The position numbers were made by a program, and so were the translations under genes. A model generated the notes under the pieces. It did no database searches and was not told the DNA's origin. It saw nothing but the letters and a program-made list of their open reading frames with translations. Of a stretch of 6,032 bases of DNA, positions 1 through 6,032 are shown piece after piece. Position 1 is the first letter of the stretch; each line of letters starts with the position of its first letter. This stretch comes from Cryomorphaceae bacterium (GTDB lineage Bacteria; Bacteroidota; Bacteroidia; Flavobacteriales; Schleiferiaceae), in NCBI GenBank assembly GCA_003444795.1, contig DLWR01000142.1, forward strand, positions 1-6,032, given 5' to 3'.

Positions 1-1469
1 TGGCAATGAAGGCTTTTGGACCCTTTGTGATAAGTAACGGCCACATCACAGTCCGTACAAGGCTCTGTCCACCCACAGGCCATGCACGTGAGGAAGGGAG
101 AATAGCCACGGCGATTTTGGAAAACTAGGGCCTGTTTTCCTTCCTCCACCGCTTGAGCAATGGCTTCCACGGCAGGCCGGGTCAATGGGCCTTCCATCTG
201 TTGCAAGGCTTGATATTTCACCAAACTCAGCATTTCTACCGTGGGCGGAATGGCATCGCCAAACCGCTCATCCAAAGGCACCCAATGGTACTTCCCGGAC
301 TTCGCATGGTGGTAGGACTCTAAGCTTGGGGTAGCGGATCCCAAGACCAATCCTGCCTGCAAATAATGAGACAGCCACACCGCTACATCGCGTCCATGGT
401 AGCGTGGTGCAGGATCTTGCTGTTTGTAACTCGTTTCGAGTTCTTCGTCGACTAAAATGCAGCCCACGCGCTCCAAGGGTAAAAACAATCCGGATCGAGC
501 CGCCAAAATCAGGCGCGGCGCTGAATCCGTGCGCACCAAGGTCTCCCAGAGATCTCTTCGCTCCCCATCCGACACTTGACTGTGGTACACGGCCAACCGG
601 CCAGGCCCAACAGCACGCTGCAGGCGACGGTAGAGTTGGGCGGTCAGCGCAATTTCAGGGACAAGCATCAAGGTGTGCTGACCTAGTTCCATGGCAGCGG
701 CAGCTAGGTGAACATAGAGTTCCGTTTTGCCGCTCCCGGTGATTCCCCGGAGCAAGACGGGTTTTCCTTCTTCCATGCCGGCCCGAACCTCTTCCAAAGC
801 CCTGCCTTGCGCTTCAGACAACGGAGCACATTGAATGTCCGCGTTAGGCAAATGACCTTCAGCTTCCCAGCGCATGCTCTTTTCCAGGATGCCTTTTTCC
901 TGGAGCACACGCAGATGAGAAGGATCCACGCCTTGATCCACCAGTGCGGTTTGCGGCACCCAGGGATAAAAGTCTTCCGTGGCTTCCGGCCAACTCAAGG
1001 CCACTTGGAAATACGCCAAAAGCGCCTCCGATTGCTTGGTGGCTCGGCTTAGCTTGCCAAATGCCGCAGAAATTTGCCCTTCGTCTGATTTTCGGCCGAC
1101 CCAGCGCCAATGCGCGAGGGATCCATCCGATATCGTAAATGGCCCTGCTTCATCCTCCTCCACTTTAAAAAAGGCAGGCAAGGCCGCTTGCATAACCTCT
1201 CCAGGGGCGCAATTGTAATAGCTGGCCATCCAGTCCCAAAGTGCGAGTTGCTGGGTCTGAATTCGGGGCTGAGCGTCAATGGCGTGAAGGATGGGTTTTG
1301 TTTCCACCGGAGGCGCCTGATGGAGCACCGAACGCACCACGCCCATGAGACAGCGCTGACGGCCAAATGCTACATGTACCCTAAGCCCTGGAACGGGTGG
1401 GTACTCCTCTACCCATGCATAGGTAAAGGTGCTGTGGACCGGGACCGGCAAGATGACCTCGACCCACAT
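1..1469 (-). CDS. priA: Primosomal protein N' (PriA), replication-restart 3'-5' DNA helicase; 3' end cut by window edge
   Basis: PriA recognises stalled or collapsed replication forks and D-loops, unwinds the lagging arm and starts reloading of the replicative helicase. The minus-strand frame from the ATG at 1469-1467 stays open to base 1, giving 489 residues, roughly the first 60% of a typical PriA. The N-terminus (MWVEVILPVPV, then FTYAW) fits the PriA 3'-DNA-binding domain. Helicase motifs follow in order: Walker A GITGSGKTE at 242-250, PEIALTAQL after it, Walker B VDEEL at 340-344, YKQQDPAPRYHGRD just beyond, GSATPS at 377-382 and FQNRRGYS at 450-457. Zinc-binding cysteines begin at 462, 465, 471, 474 and 489, with the same spacing as in E. 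coli PriA (436, 439, 445, 448, 463). The oddity is Leu344, where PriA normally has the His of DEEH. The gene starts 6 bases after the pfkA stop without a Shine-Dalgarno sequence and is probably translated from the same message. The identification is very secure. Confidence 0.97.
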   Translation of the reverse strand, partial: MWVEVILPVPVHSTFTYAWVEEYPPVPGLRVHVAFGRQRCLMGVVRSVLHQAPPVETKPILHAIDAQPRIQTQQLALWDWMASYYNCAPGEVMQAALPAFFKVEEDEAGPFTISDGSLAHWRWVGRKSDEGQISAAFGKLSRATKQSEALLAYFQVALSWPEATEDFYPWVPQTALVDQGVDPSHLRVLQEKGILEKSMRWEAEGHLPNADIQCAPLSEAQGRALEEVRAGMEEGKPVLLRGITGSGKTELYVHLAAAAMELGQHTLMLVPEIALTAQLYRRLQRAVGPGRLAVYHSQVSDGERRDLWETLVRTDSAPRLILAARSGLFLPLERVGCILVDEELETSYKQQDPAPRYHGRDVAVWLSHYLQAGLVLGSATPSLESYHHAKSGKYHWVPLDERFGDAIPPTVEMLSLVKYQALQQMEGPLTRPAVEAIAQAVEEGKQALVFQNRRGYSPFLTCMACGWTEPCTDCDVAVTYHKGSKSLHC

Positions 1470-1475
1470 AGAAAA

Positions 1476-2444
1476 TTAGGATAGCGCGTCTACCAGCTCA
1501 AGCAAATAGGGCGAAATGGTCGCGTGGTGCTTAATAGCTTGTTCTAGTGGTACGTATGCGATCTGGTTGCCTTGAACGCCCACCATTTCACGCGTTCGAC
1601 CCTCACGCAACGCCAAGACCGCGGCATGGCCCATGCGGCTGGCCAAGATGCGGTCATAGGCATTTGGCTTTCCGCCGCGTTGGGTATGGCCAAGCACAGT
1701 CACTTTCGTTTCCCAGTCCGGGAATTCCGCTTGAACTTTTTTGGCGACGTCATAGGCGCCTCCTCCATCGTCACCTTCCGCCACGATGATAATGCCGCTT
1801 CGGCGCTTCTTTTGAAAATCCGTTTTCAAATAGCTCACCAACCGGTTGATGTCTGTGGGGGTCTCGGGAATTAAAACCCCTTCTGCGCCCGCGGCAATAC
1901 CCGTGCGCAAGGCAATAAATCCCGCGTCGCGGCCCATCACTTCCACAAAGAACAAACGATTGTGTGAGGCCGCTGTATCGCGAATTTTATCCACGGCTTC
2001 TACGGCTGTATCAACGGCAGTCTGATAACCGATGGTATAATCCGTTCCGTACAAGTCATTGTCAATGGTTCCAGGACAGCCCATCACCGAAATCCCATGC
2101 TCTTCGGACAAGATTTTGGCCCCTGTGAAAGATCCATCCCCCCCGATGACTACGAGGCCTTCAATGCCTAGCTCGCGTAGGTTGGCGGCCGCTTTGACTC
2201 GGCCTTCGGGCGTTCTGAACGCTTGGCTGCGGGCAGTCTGCAAAAAGGTACCACCCCGGTGAATGATGTTTCGGACATCGTAACGGGTCAAAGCAATGCC
2301 ATCATTTTCCATCAGGCCTTCATACCCGCGGTAGAATCCTGTTACTTGCATGCCATTCAAGGTAGCCGTCCGAACTACGGCCCGTACGCAGGCATTCATG
2401 CCTGGGGAGTCACCTCCGGAGGTCAATACACCAATGTGTTTCAT
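1476..2444 (-). CDS. pfkA: ATP-dependent 6-phosphofructokinase
   Basis: This cytoplasmic enzyme phosphorylates fructose 6-phosphate to fructose 1,6-bisphosphate, the committed step of glycolysis. The 322-residue length is normal for bacterial PfkA. Visible motifs are the N-terminal nucleotide loop IGVLTSGGDSPGMNA (4-18), GGDGS (101-105), the catalytic loop PGTIDND (124-130, with the catalytic Asp at 128), the substrate-binding HNR (161-163) and MGRDAG (170-175), and GHTQRGG (252-258). Gly104 and Gly125 are the residues typical of ATP-using enzymes; pyrophosphate-dependent relatives usually have Asp and Lys there. The ATG overlaps the stop of the upstream methyltransferase gene as ATGA, which suggests translational coupling. 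The stop lies 6 bases before the priA start. No Shine-Dalgarno sequence precedes the ATG. Regulation by PEP or ADP, known for the family, cannot be judged from sequence alone. Confidence 0.98.
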   Translation of the reverse strand: MKHIGVLTSGGDSPGMNACVRAVVRTATLNGMQVTGFYRGYEGLMENDGIALTRYDVRNIIHRGGTFLQTARSQAFRTPEGRVKAAANLRELGIEGLVVIGGDGSFTGAKILSEEHGISVMGCPGTIDNDLYGTDYTIGYQTAVDTAVEAVDKIRDTAASHNRLFFVEVMGRDAGFIALRTGIAAGAEGVLIPETPTDINRLVSYLKTDFQKKRRSGIIIVAEGDDGGGAYDVAKKVQAEFPDWETKVTVLGHTQRGGKPNAYDRILASRMGHAAVLALREGRTREMVGVQGNQIAYVPLEQAIKHHATISPYLLELVDALS

Positions 2445-3580
2445 GAGGGGAAAATATCAAACTCTTGCCACATACACTCGAGGTCGCCATTCTGAAAGGG
2501 AATGCGTTGCTTCGCTTTCATTTGGAGCGCTTTGTTCGCCTTCGCACTGGGCACCACCACCCAAGCCGTCCAGCCCTTGTAATGCTCGCGCAGGTGGGCG
2601 CCTATTCGGGAAAAAGTTTCCTCGACATCTACTTCCAGTCGGCGGCCGTAGGGTGGATTTAAGAGCAGCATGCCACGCTCCGCGGGGGGGCGTGTATTTT
2701 CAAAGGCCTCCAGCGAAAAAGAAATGCGTTCATCGACCAAGGCCGAAACAGCATTGTTCTCCGCAACTCCCAAGGCGTATTGGTCGATGTCGGAGGCAAA
2801 AATGGGCATGGGGGATTCGGCAATGCGCTTAAGGGCTGCTGCCTCGATAAGGGCATGCAATTCGGCATCGTAGTCCATCCAGTGCATGAAGCCAAAAGAC
2901 TTGCGGTAGATTCCGGCTGGCAGGCGGTCCGCAATGATAGCCGCTTCAATGGCCAAAGTACCCGAACCACACATGGGGTCGTACAAAGGGCGATCGCCGC
3001 GGTAGCCTGTCAAGCGAATCAAGCCGTTGGCCAATACTTCAGACATGGGGGCCAAGGTCATTTCCTGTCGGTAGCCGCGCTTGTGCAAGGATTCACCGGA
3101 GGCATCCAAACTGATGGTACAATGACGCTTATTGAGGTGCAGCTCAATGCGCACCATGGCATTCTCGCGGTCCACCGAAGGGCGCTTCCCTGTCTTTATG
3201 CGAAAGCGATCCACGATTCCATCCTTCACCACCAAAGCCGCGTAGCCCGTATGGCTGAAGGCTGGATGGCTGCCTGATGCGTACACCGCAAAGGTTTTAT
3301 CTGGATGAAACCAACGCTCCCAAGGGATTTTCTGAACTCCGAGCAATAAATCTTCGGGACTACTAGCCTCAATGTACTTAATGGGTCGAAGGATGCGCGC
3401 CGCTGTACCCAGACAGAGATTGGCTTTGTACAAGAAGCCCAGGTCCCCTTTAAACTTCACCGCCCGGATCATGGGCTCCAAATCCCGTGCACCCAATTTG
3501 AGAAGTTCTTCCCGAAGGACATCTTCCAAACCGGTCAAGGTTTTCGCAATAAAAACTTCGTCTTTGGGATTATTGGCCAT
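2441..3580 (-). CDS. THUMP-domain class I SAM-dependent RNA (guanine-N2) methyltransferase, RlmL/YpsC type
   Basis: This is a likely rRNA methyltransferase. Its relatives are the N-terminal half of E. coli RlmL, which makes m2G2445 in 23S rRNA, and Bacillus YpsC. At 379 residues it has the single-enzyme architecture without the RlmK half. The N-terminus (FIAKTLTGLEDVLREEL, 10-26) and the region to about residue 160 form the THUMP RNA-binding part. The Rossmann methyltransferase follows: YDPMCGSGTLAIEAA at 200-214 is the SAM-binding motif I, FASDID at 261-266 is the acidic strand-2 end, and LLNPPYGRRL at 306-315 is the NPPY catalytic motif of N-methyltransferases acting on exocyclic amines. 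The start codon lies inside the 3' end of the lipoprotein gene (11-base overlap, different frame), and the stop overlaps the pfkA ATG by 4 bases. The family is certain. The exact modified nucleotide is inferred, so no symbol is given. Confidence 0.93.
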   Translation of the reverse strand: MANNPKDEVFIAKTLTGLEDVLREELLKLGARDLEPMIRAVKFKGDLGFLYKANLCLGTAARILRPIKYIEASSPEDLLLGVQKIPWERWFHPDKTFAVYASGSHPAFSHTGYAALVVKDGIVDRFRIKTGKRPSVDRENAMVRIELHLNKRHCTISLDASGESLHKRGYRQEMTLAPMSEVLANGLIRLTGYRGDRPLYDPMCGSGTLAIEAAIIADRLPAGIYRKSFGFMHWMDYDAELHALIEAAALKRIAESPMPIFASDIDQYALGVAENNAVSALVDERISFSLEAFENTRPPAERGMLLLNPPYGRRLEVDVEETFSRIGAHLREHYKGWTAWVVVPSAKANKALQMKAKQRIPFQNGDLECMWQEFDIFPS

Positions 3581-3935
3581 CCGCCCGAATTTCTAGGTTG
3601 GAAGAAAAGGCGGCCACCCCTTCTGAAACAGGCACGTCAACAAAGAGATAGGTGCCTGTTAGGGTATCTCCGGGTTGCAAATACTCTTGCAGGGTATCGG
3701 CCATTTGGCGGCTGCCCGCAATCAAACGCAAACGGTAAGAAACGGTCGCTGCCTTCAGGCCTCCCACCAGCTGGTAATTCACCGCGTAGACGCGCTCCGC
3801 GCCCAATTCTACCGTATCCAGTTCTGCAGCAAACTCATAAGGTTGCTCCGGCAAAGGGGTCTCCTCAGCTGCGGGGGTAGAACAGGCCCAAAGGCTTACT
3901 CCTAGTAGGGCCATCGCCCAAAATTTCTGCTTCAT
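3570..3935 (-). CDS. Small predicted lipoprotein of unknown function
   Basis: I do not recognise this 121-residue protein. It begins with a lipoprotein signal peptide: MKQK, a hydrophobic stretch (about 5-16) and then LWAC with the lipid-acceptor Cys at 18. The -2 Trp makes this lipobox imperfect. A Pro/Glu-rich linker (STPAAEETPLPEQP, 19-32) follows. The remaining 90 residues alternate polar and hydrophobic positions (for example VYAVNYQLV, ATVSYRLRLI, GTYLFVDVPV), which suggests a small all-beta domain facing the periplasm or cell surface. No catalytic motif is visible. It is the first gene of the minus-strand cluster, and its last 11 bases overlap the methyltransferase start. The short length, the signal peptide and the overlap together support a real gene. 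The assignment as a lipoprotein is fairly sure; the function is unknown. Confidence 0.82.
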   Translation of the reverse strand: MKQKFWAMALLGVSLWACSTPAAEETPLPEQPYEFAAELDTVELGAERVYAVNYQLVGGLKAATVSYRLRLIAGSRQMADTLQEYLQPGDTLTGTYLFVDVPVSEGVAAFSSNLEIRADGQ

Positions 3936-3956
3936 ATCGGCGTTCTTAACGTGTAG

Positions 3957-3964
3957 CGAAGGTA
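3957..3964 (-). promoter_or_regulatory. Weak candidate -7 promoter box for the minus-strand operon
   Basis: The minus strand reads TACCTTCG here, one base away from the Bacteroidota -7 consensus TAnnTTTG. It lies 21 bases before the lipoprotein ATG, so a transcript would have a leader of roughly 15 bases. I see no clear -33 TTG at the right spacing. It is the best candidate in the 54-base divergent region, which is otherwise empty on this strand. The call is tentative. Confidence 0.3.
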
Positions 3965-3975
3965 CGACCCTCCCC

Positions 3976-3983
3976 TATCTTTG
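3976..3983 (+). promoter_or_regulatory. Bacteroidota -7 promoter box (TATCTTTG) for the TSUP transporter gene
   Basis: TATCTTTG is a perfect match to TAnnTTTG, the -7 element used by the Bacteroidota primary sigma factor. It ends only 6 bases before the ATG at 3990, so transcription should begin at or within a few bases of the start codon. The mRNA would then be leaderless or nearly so. This also argues against an in-frame TTG at 3981 as the start, because that codon lies inside the box. No clear -33 element is visible. Confidence 0.6.
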
Positions 3984-3989
3984 ACCGGT

Positions 3990-4757
3990 ATGTTGGACCC
4001 CATAGACTTATTATTTTTCGCCGGCGGGCTGCTTGCGGGTGTCATCAACACGATGGCAGGGAATGGGTCTGCATTGACCGTCAGCTTGCTACTCTTAGGG
4101 GGCATGGATGGGGCCGTGGCGAATGCCACCAACCGAATTGGCGTCGTCACGCAAACCCTCACCAGCGTGAGTAGTTTGCGCAAGAGCAAACGAAAGTCCT
4201 ACTTGTTCCGCGCAGGCAAGCACCTGATATTACCCACACTTTTGGGGTCTTTGGCGGGCGGCTGGCTGGGCGCAAGTATCAGCGCGGAAGGCATGGAATG
4301 GTCGCTAGCGGTCGTCATGTTGGGTATGGCTGGCACGCTCTTTTGGAAAACGGATCGATGGGGCGGCCATTCATGGACGAAACGCGCCCTCAAGCCCTGG
4401 CAGTCTGGCCTCCTCTTCTTCTTGATCGGTGTTTATGGCGGATGCCTCCAAATGGGCATCGGAATTCTCATGTTGGCCACCCTCGTCTTAGGAGACCGTT
4501 GGAGCATTCGGGATGCCAATGTGATTAAATTGGTCATGGCGGCTGTCCTCGCCATTCCGGCTGGCATCATTTACTTGAACAGTGGACTCATCGAGTGGCG
4601 CCCCGGACTCATATTGGCACTAGGATCTTCGATAGGGGCGTGGTTTGGCGCTCGATACATTGTGCGGATCCCTAAGGCGCAGCCCTTCGTGCGGGCGGTT
4701 CTGGTTCTCGTGGTCTTATTTGGGGCTTTTCAAGCGATTTACAAGGCCCTCACCTAA
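3990..4757 (+). CDS. TSUP (TauE/SafE) family membrane transporter, predicted anion exporter
   Basis: This 255-residue integral inner-membrane protein has about eight hydrophobic segments. TSUP proteins move small, often sulfur-containing anions such as sulfite, sulfoacetate or thiosulfate; the substrate here cannot be told. The family signature is clear in the first repeat: AGGLLAGVINTMAGNGSALT (11-30), then NATNRIGV (45-52) with the conserved ANATNR-type loop. The second repeat has the matching glycine-rich element GVYGGCLQMGIGILMLATL (147-165). A basic loop KSKRKS (65-70) probably faces the cytoplasm. The length is typical for the family. I chose the ATG at 3990 over an in-frame TTG 9 bases upstream because that TTG lies within a promoter box. 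The gene is divergent from the lipoprotein operon, and its stop codon forms part of the promoter box of the next gene. The family is sure; the substrate is open. Confidence 0.92.
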   Translation: MLDPIDLLFFAGGLLAGVINTMAGNGSALTVSLLLLGGMDGAVANATNRIGVVTQTLTSVSSLRKSKRKSYLFRAGKHLILPTLLGSLAGGWLGASISAEGMEWSLAVVMLGMAGTLFWKTDRWGGHSWTKRALKPWQSGLLFFLIGVYGGCLQMGIGILMLATLVLGDRWSIRDANVIKLVMAAVLAIPAGIIYLNSGLIEWRPGLILALGSSIGAWFGARYIVRIPKAQPFVRAVLVLVVLFGAFQAIYKALT

Positions 4758-4762
4758 CTTTG
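4755..4762 (+). promoter_or_regulatory. Bacteroidota -7 promoter box (TAACTTTG) for the ZIP transporter gene, using the upstream stop codon
   Basis: TAACTTTG matches TAnnTTTG perfectly, and its first three bases are the TAA stop of the TSUP gene. It ends 4 bases before the ZIP ATG at 4767, so a transcript from here would be leaderless or carry only a few leader bases. The ZIP gene could therefore be transcribed alone as well as by read-through. No convincing -33 TTG is visible upstream. Confidence 0.55.
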
Positions 4763-4766
4763 CCGC

Positions 4767-5477
4767 ATGTCAACGAACACGCTTTCCATTCTTGTCCTCT
4801 TGCTACCCATCTGGGCAGGAGCTGTAGCAGGTTTTCGATCCATTCCAAGCGCATGGATGGCGCGAAGCAATGCCTTTTCAGGCGCCTTCCTTTTCGCGGT
4901 AACGGTGTTCTTATGGATTCCTGAACTTGCCCATGTCGACCATGAACGCAGTTTGCCTTGGGGTATATGGATCGTCTTAGGCTATTTCTTGCAGTTTGCC
5001 CTTGACAGCCGATCACGTGGTTTGGAACACGGCCACATCCACCACCACGATCCCAACCCGTGGCCAGCCTACACGGGCTTATTGATTCACTCGGTCGTTG
5101 AAGGCATCCCCATGCTTCGCTTACCTGAATCCGAGCAGCTGGCCTTCGCCGTTTCGCTGGGCATTCACAACTTGCCTATTGCCGCACTTTTAGCCTTTTG
5201 GCTGCGTCAATGCCAAGTCTCTTTCCAGAAAATCGCGCTGGCGCTTCTTGGTATGAGTGTAGCTGCTCCCATCGGGGCTGCCGTAGGTACCTTGTTACCC
5301 TTGGACATGCCGGGCATGGAAGGGTTTATCGGCGGGTTGGTGGTTGGCATCTTCTTGCACGTATCGAGTACCATACTTTTCGAACTCCAAAAAGACCACC
5401 AATTGCCCCGAGTTCTCTGGGCAATTGTTATCATCGGTCTCCTTTCAGGGTTTGGCCTCTCACAATTCATTCATTAA
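4767..5477 (+). CDS. ZIP-family divalent metal transporter (divergent metal site)
   Basis: This 236-residue inner-membrane protein has about eight hydrophobic segments (roughly 5-23, 37-53, 65-80, 99-115, 124-146, 156-175, 184-207 and 215-235). ZIP proteins import zinc, iron or other divalent metals into the cytoplasm. Family evidence is the histidine-rich loop between segments 3 and 4 (EHGHIHHHD, 87-95), the segment-4 motif HSVVEG (108-113), the segment-5 motif HNLP (134-137), and His198 plus Glu206 in segment 7. In ZupT/GufA-type proteins segment 5 reads HNxPEG; here Ile138 and Ala139 replace EG, so one conserved metal ligand is missing. Segment 4 also has Ser109 in place of the usual Asn. 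It therefore belongs to a divergent ZIP branch, and the metal and even the direction of transport are uncertain. It lies 9 bases after the TSUP stop and 12 bases before tpx. Confidence 0.87.
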   Translation: MSTNTLSILVLLLPIWAGAVAGFRSIPSAWMARSNAFSGAFLFAVTVFLWIPELAHVDHERSLPWGIWIVLGYFLQFALDSRSRGLEHGHIHHHDPNPWPAYTGLLIHSVVEGIPMLRLPESEQLAFAVSLGIHNLPIAALLAFWLRQCQVSFQKIALALLGMSVAAPIGAAVGTLLPLDMPGMEGFIGGLVVGIFLHVSSTILFELQKDHQLPRVLWAIVIIGLLSGFGLSQFIH

Positions 5478-5489
5478 TCCTTTTCACGC

Positions 5490-5987
5490 ATGGCAAACAT
5501 TACTCTCGGCGGAAATCCTTGCACAACCGTTGGCGAATTACCTAGCGCTGGCAGCTCCGCACCTGCATTTACTTTAACGGCCCAAGACCTCAGCGCAGCT
5601 TCCCTTTCGGACTACGCTGGGAAAAAAGTGGTCCTAAACATCTTCCCTTCTATTGATACGGGTGTTTGCCAGAAAAGCGTCCGCGCTTTCAGCGAAAAAT
5701 TGAATGCCATGAACGGCGTTCAGCTTCTAAATATCAGCATGGACCTTCCCTTTGCGGGTGCTCGTTTTTGCGCAGCAGAAGGATTGGAAAATGTTGCCAT
5801 TTTGTCCGCCTTCAAGACACCTTCGTTTGGTTCTGATTACGGCGTTACGTTTGCTGACAGCAAGTTTGCTGGCCTGTTTAGTCGCGCCGTGGTAGTCGTA
5901 GATGCTTCCGGCCAAATCACCCACACGGAGCAAGTCCCTGAAACAGGCCAGGAACCCAATTACGAGGCTGTTCTCGCTGCATTGTAA
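5490..5987 (+). CDS. tpx: Thiol peroxidase Tpx, atypical 2-Cys peroxiredoxin
   Basis: Tpx reduces hydrogen peroxide and especially alkyl hydroperoxides, and is recycled by thioredoxin. The 165-residue length is standard. The N-terminus (ITLGGNP, then VGELP and APAFTLT) is typical of Tpx. The active site PSIDTGVCQKSVRAF (53-67) places the peroxidatic cysteine at 60, with Thr57 in the catalytic triad. The resolving cysteine is Cys94 in ARFCAAEGLENV, with the expected spacing for an internal disulfide. Arg132 in FSRAVVVVD completes the conserved site. An extra cysteine at 11 (GNPCTTVGELP) lies where relatives usually have a non-cysteine residue; its role, if any, is unknown. There is no signal peptide, so the protein should be cytoplasmic. 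The gene lies 12 bases after the ZIP gene and has no clear box of its own, so it is probably co-transcribed. A terminator follows 19 bases after the stop. Confidence 0.97.
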   Translation: MANITLGGNPCTTVGELPSAGSSAPAFTLTAQDLSAASLSDYAGKKVVLNIFPSIDTGVCQKSVRAFSEKLNAMNGVQLLNISMDLPFAGARFCAAEGLENVAILSAFKTPSFGSDYGVTFADSKFAGLFSRAVVVVDASGQITHTEQVPETGQEPNYEAVLAAL

Positions 5988-6006
5988 AGCAAGAATGCGA
6001 ATCTTT

Positions 6007-6032
6007 AAAGCCCGCTTCGGCGGGCTTTTTTT
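6007..6032 (+). terminator. Rho-independent terminator after tpx
   Basis: A perfect 9-base-pair stem (6007-6015 with 6020-6028) closes on a TTCG loop flanked by C and G, the very stable cUUCGg tetraloop. It runs into a T tract of at least 7 that reaches the window edge. It starts 19 bases after the tpx stop and should end the plus-strand transcript. The A residues at the stem base could also give a weaker terminator for a convergent gene from the right. Confidence 0.93.

Noticed and set aside
1..1469. Possibility that priA is a broken gene
   Set aside because: The reading frame is continuous over all 489 visible codons and the cysteine spacing is exact. The missing 3' end is due to the window edge.
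404..1484. Several plus-strand open frames of 64-124 codons opposite priA
   Set aside because: The minus-strand priA frame is unbroken with all motifs in order, and these frames encode nothing recognisable.
2350..3277. Long plus-strand open frames (for example 2350-2832 and 2780-3277) opposite the methyltransferase gene
   Set aside because: They lie antisense to a gene with clear family motifs, show no recognisable domain and have low-complexity, Arg/Pro-rich or shadow-like composition.
3981..3989. An upstream TTG start for the TSUP gene, giving 258 residues
   Set aside because: The TTG lies within the TATCTTTG promoter box, and the ATG at 3990 gives a normal N-terminus.
5451..5489. Possible separate promoter for tpx (TTTG at 5451-5454, then TAATCCTTTT)
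   Set aside because: The spacing is plausible, but the downstream element does not match TAnnTTTG, so there is too little support.
1..6032. Mobile elements, CRISPR repeats, tRNA or rRNA genes, riboswitches and signs of recent gene transfer
   Set aside because: I saw no direct repeat arrays, terminal inverted repeats, transposase motifs or RNA-gene signatures, and base composition looks even.

Overview
This window carries seven protein-coding genes on ordinary chromosomal DNA, most likely from a member of the Bacteroidota. No rRNA marker is present, so this assignment is an inference. It rests on three things: none of the starts has a convincing Shine-Dalgarno sequence, two genes have TAnnTTTG boxes (the Bacteroidota -7 promoter element) immediately upstream of the ATG, and the proteins look like Bacteroidota family members. 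The base composition is moderately GC-rich and looks even throughout. I see no insertion sequences, CRISPR array, tRNA, rRNA, phage genes or attachment sites.

Left part (1-3935, minus strand). Four genes are packed head to tail and are probably one operon. In transcription order they are a small lipoprotein of unknown function (3935-3570), a THUMP-domain RNA methyltransferase of the RlmL/YpsC type (3580-2441), ATP-dependent 6-phosphofructokinase pfkA (2444-1476) and the primosomal helicase priA (1469 to the left edge, 3' end missing). The junctions are an 11-base overlap, a 4-base ATGA overlap and a 6-base gap. The genes do not share one pathway (envelope, rRNA modification, glycolysis, replication restart), so this looks like a housekeeping operon held together by tight packing.

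Middle (3936-3989). A 54-base divergent intergenic region holds a clear plus-strand TATCTTTG box and a weaker minus-strand box.

Right part (3990-6032, plus strand). Three genes follow: a TSUP (TauE/SafE) membrane transporter, a ZIP-family metal transporter with a histidine-rich loop and an altered metal-site motif, and the thiol peroxidase tpx. A strong intrinsic terminator with a UUCG tetraloop closes the group. The TSUP and ZIP genes each appear to have a promoter box so close to the ATG that the transcripts should be leaderless or nearly so. The tpx gene lies 12 bases after the ZIP gene and is probably read from upstream.

I found no convincing undescribed system. The points most worth a second look are a His-to-Leu change in the PriA Walker B (DEEH) motif, the loss of a conserved glutamate in the ZIP transporter, the near-leaderless promoters, and the unidentified lipoprotein.
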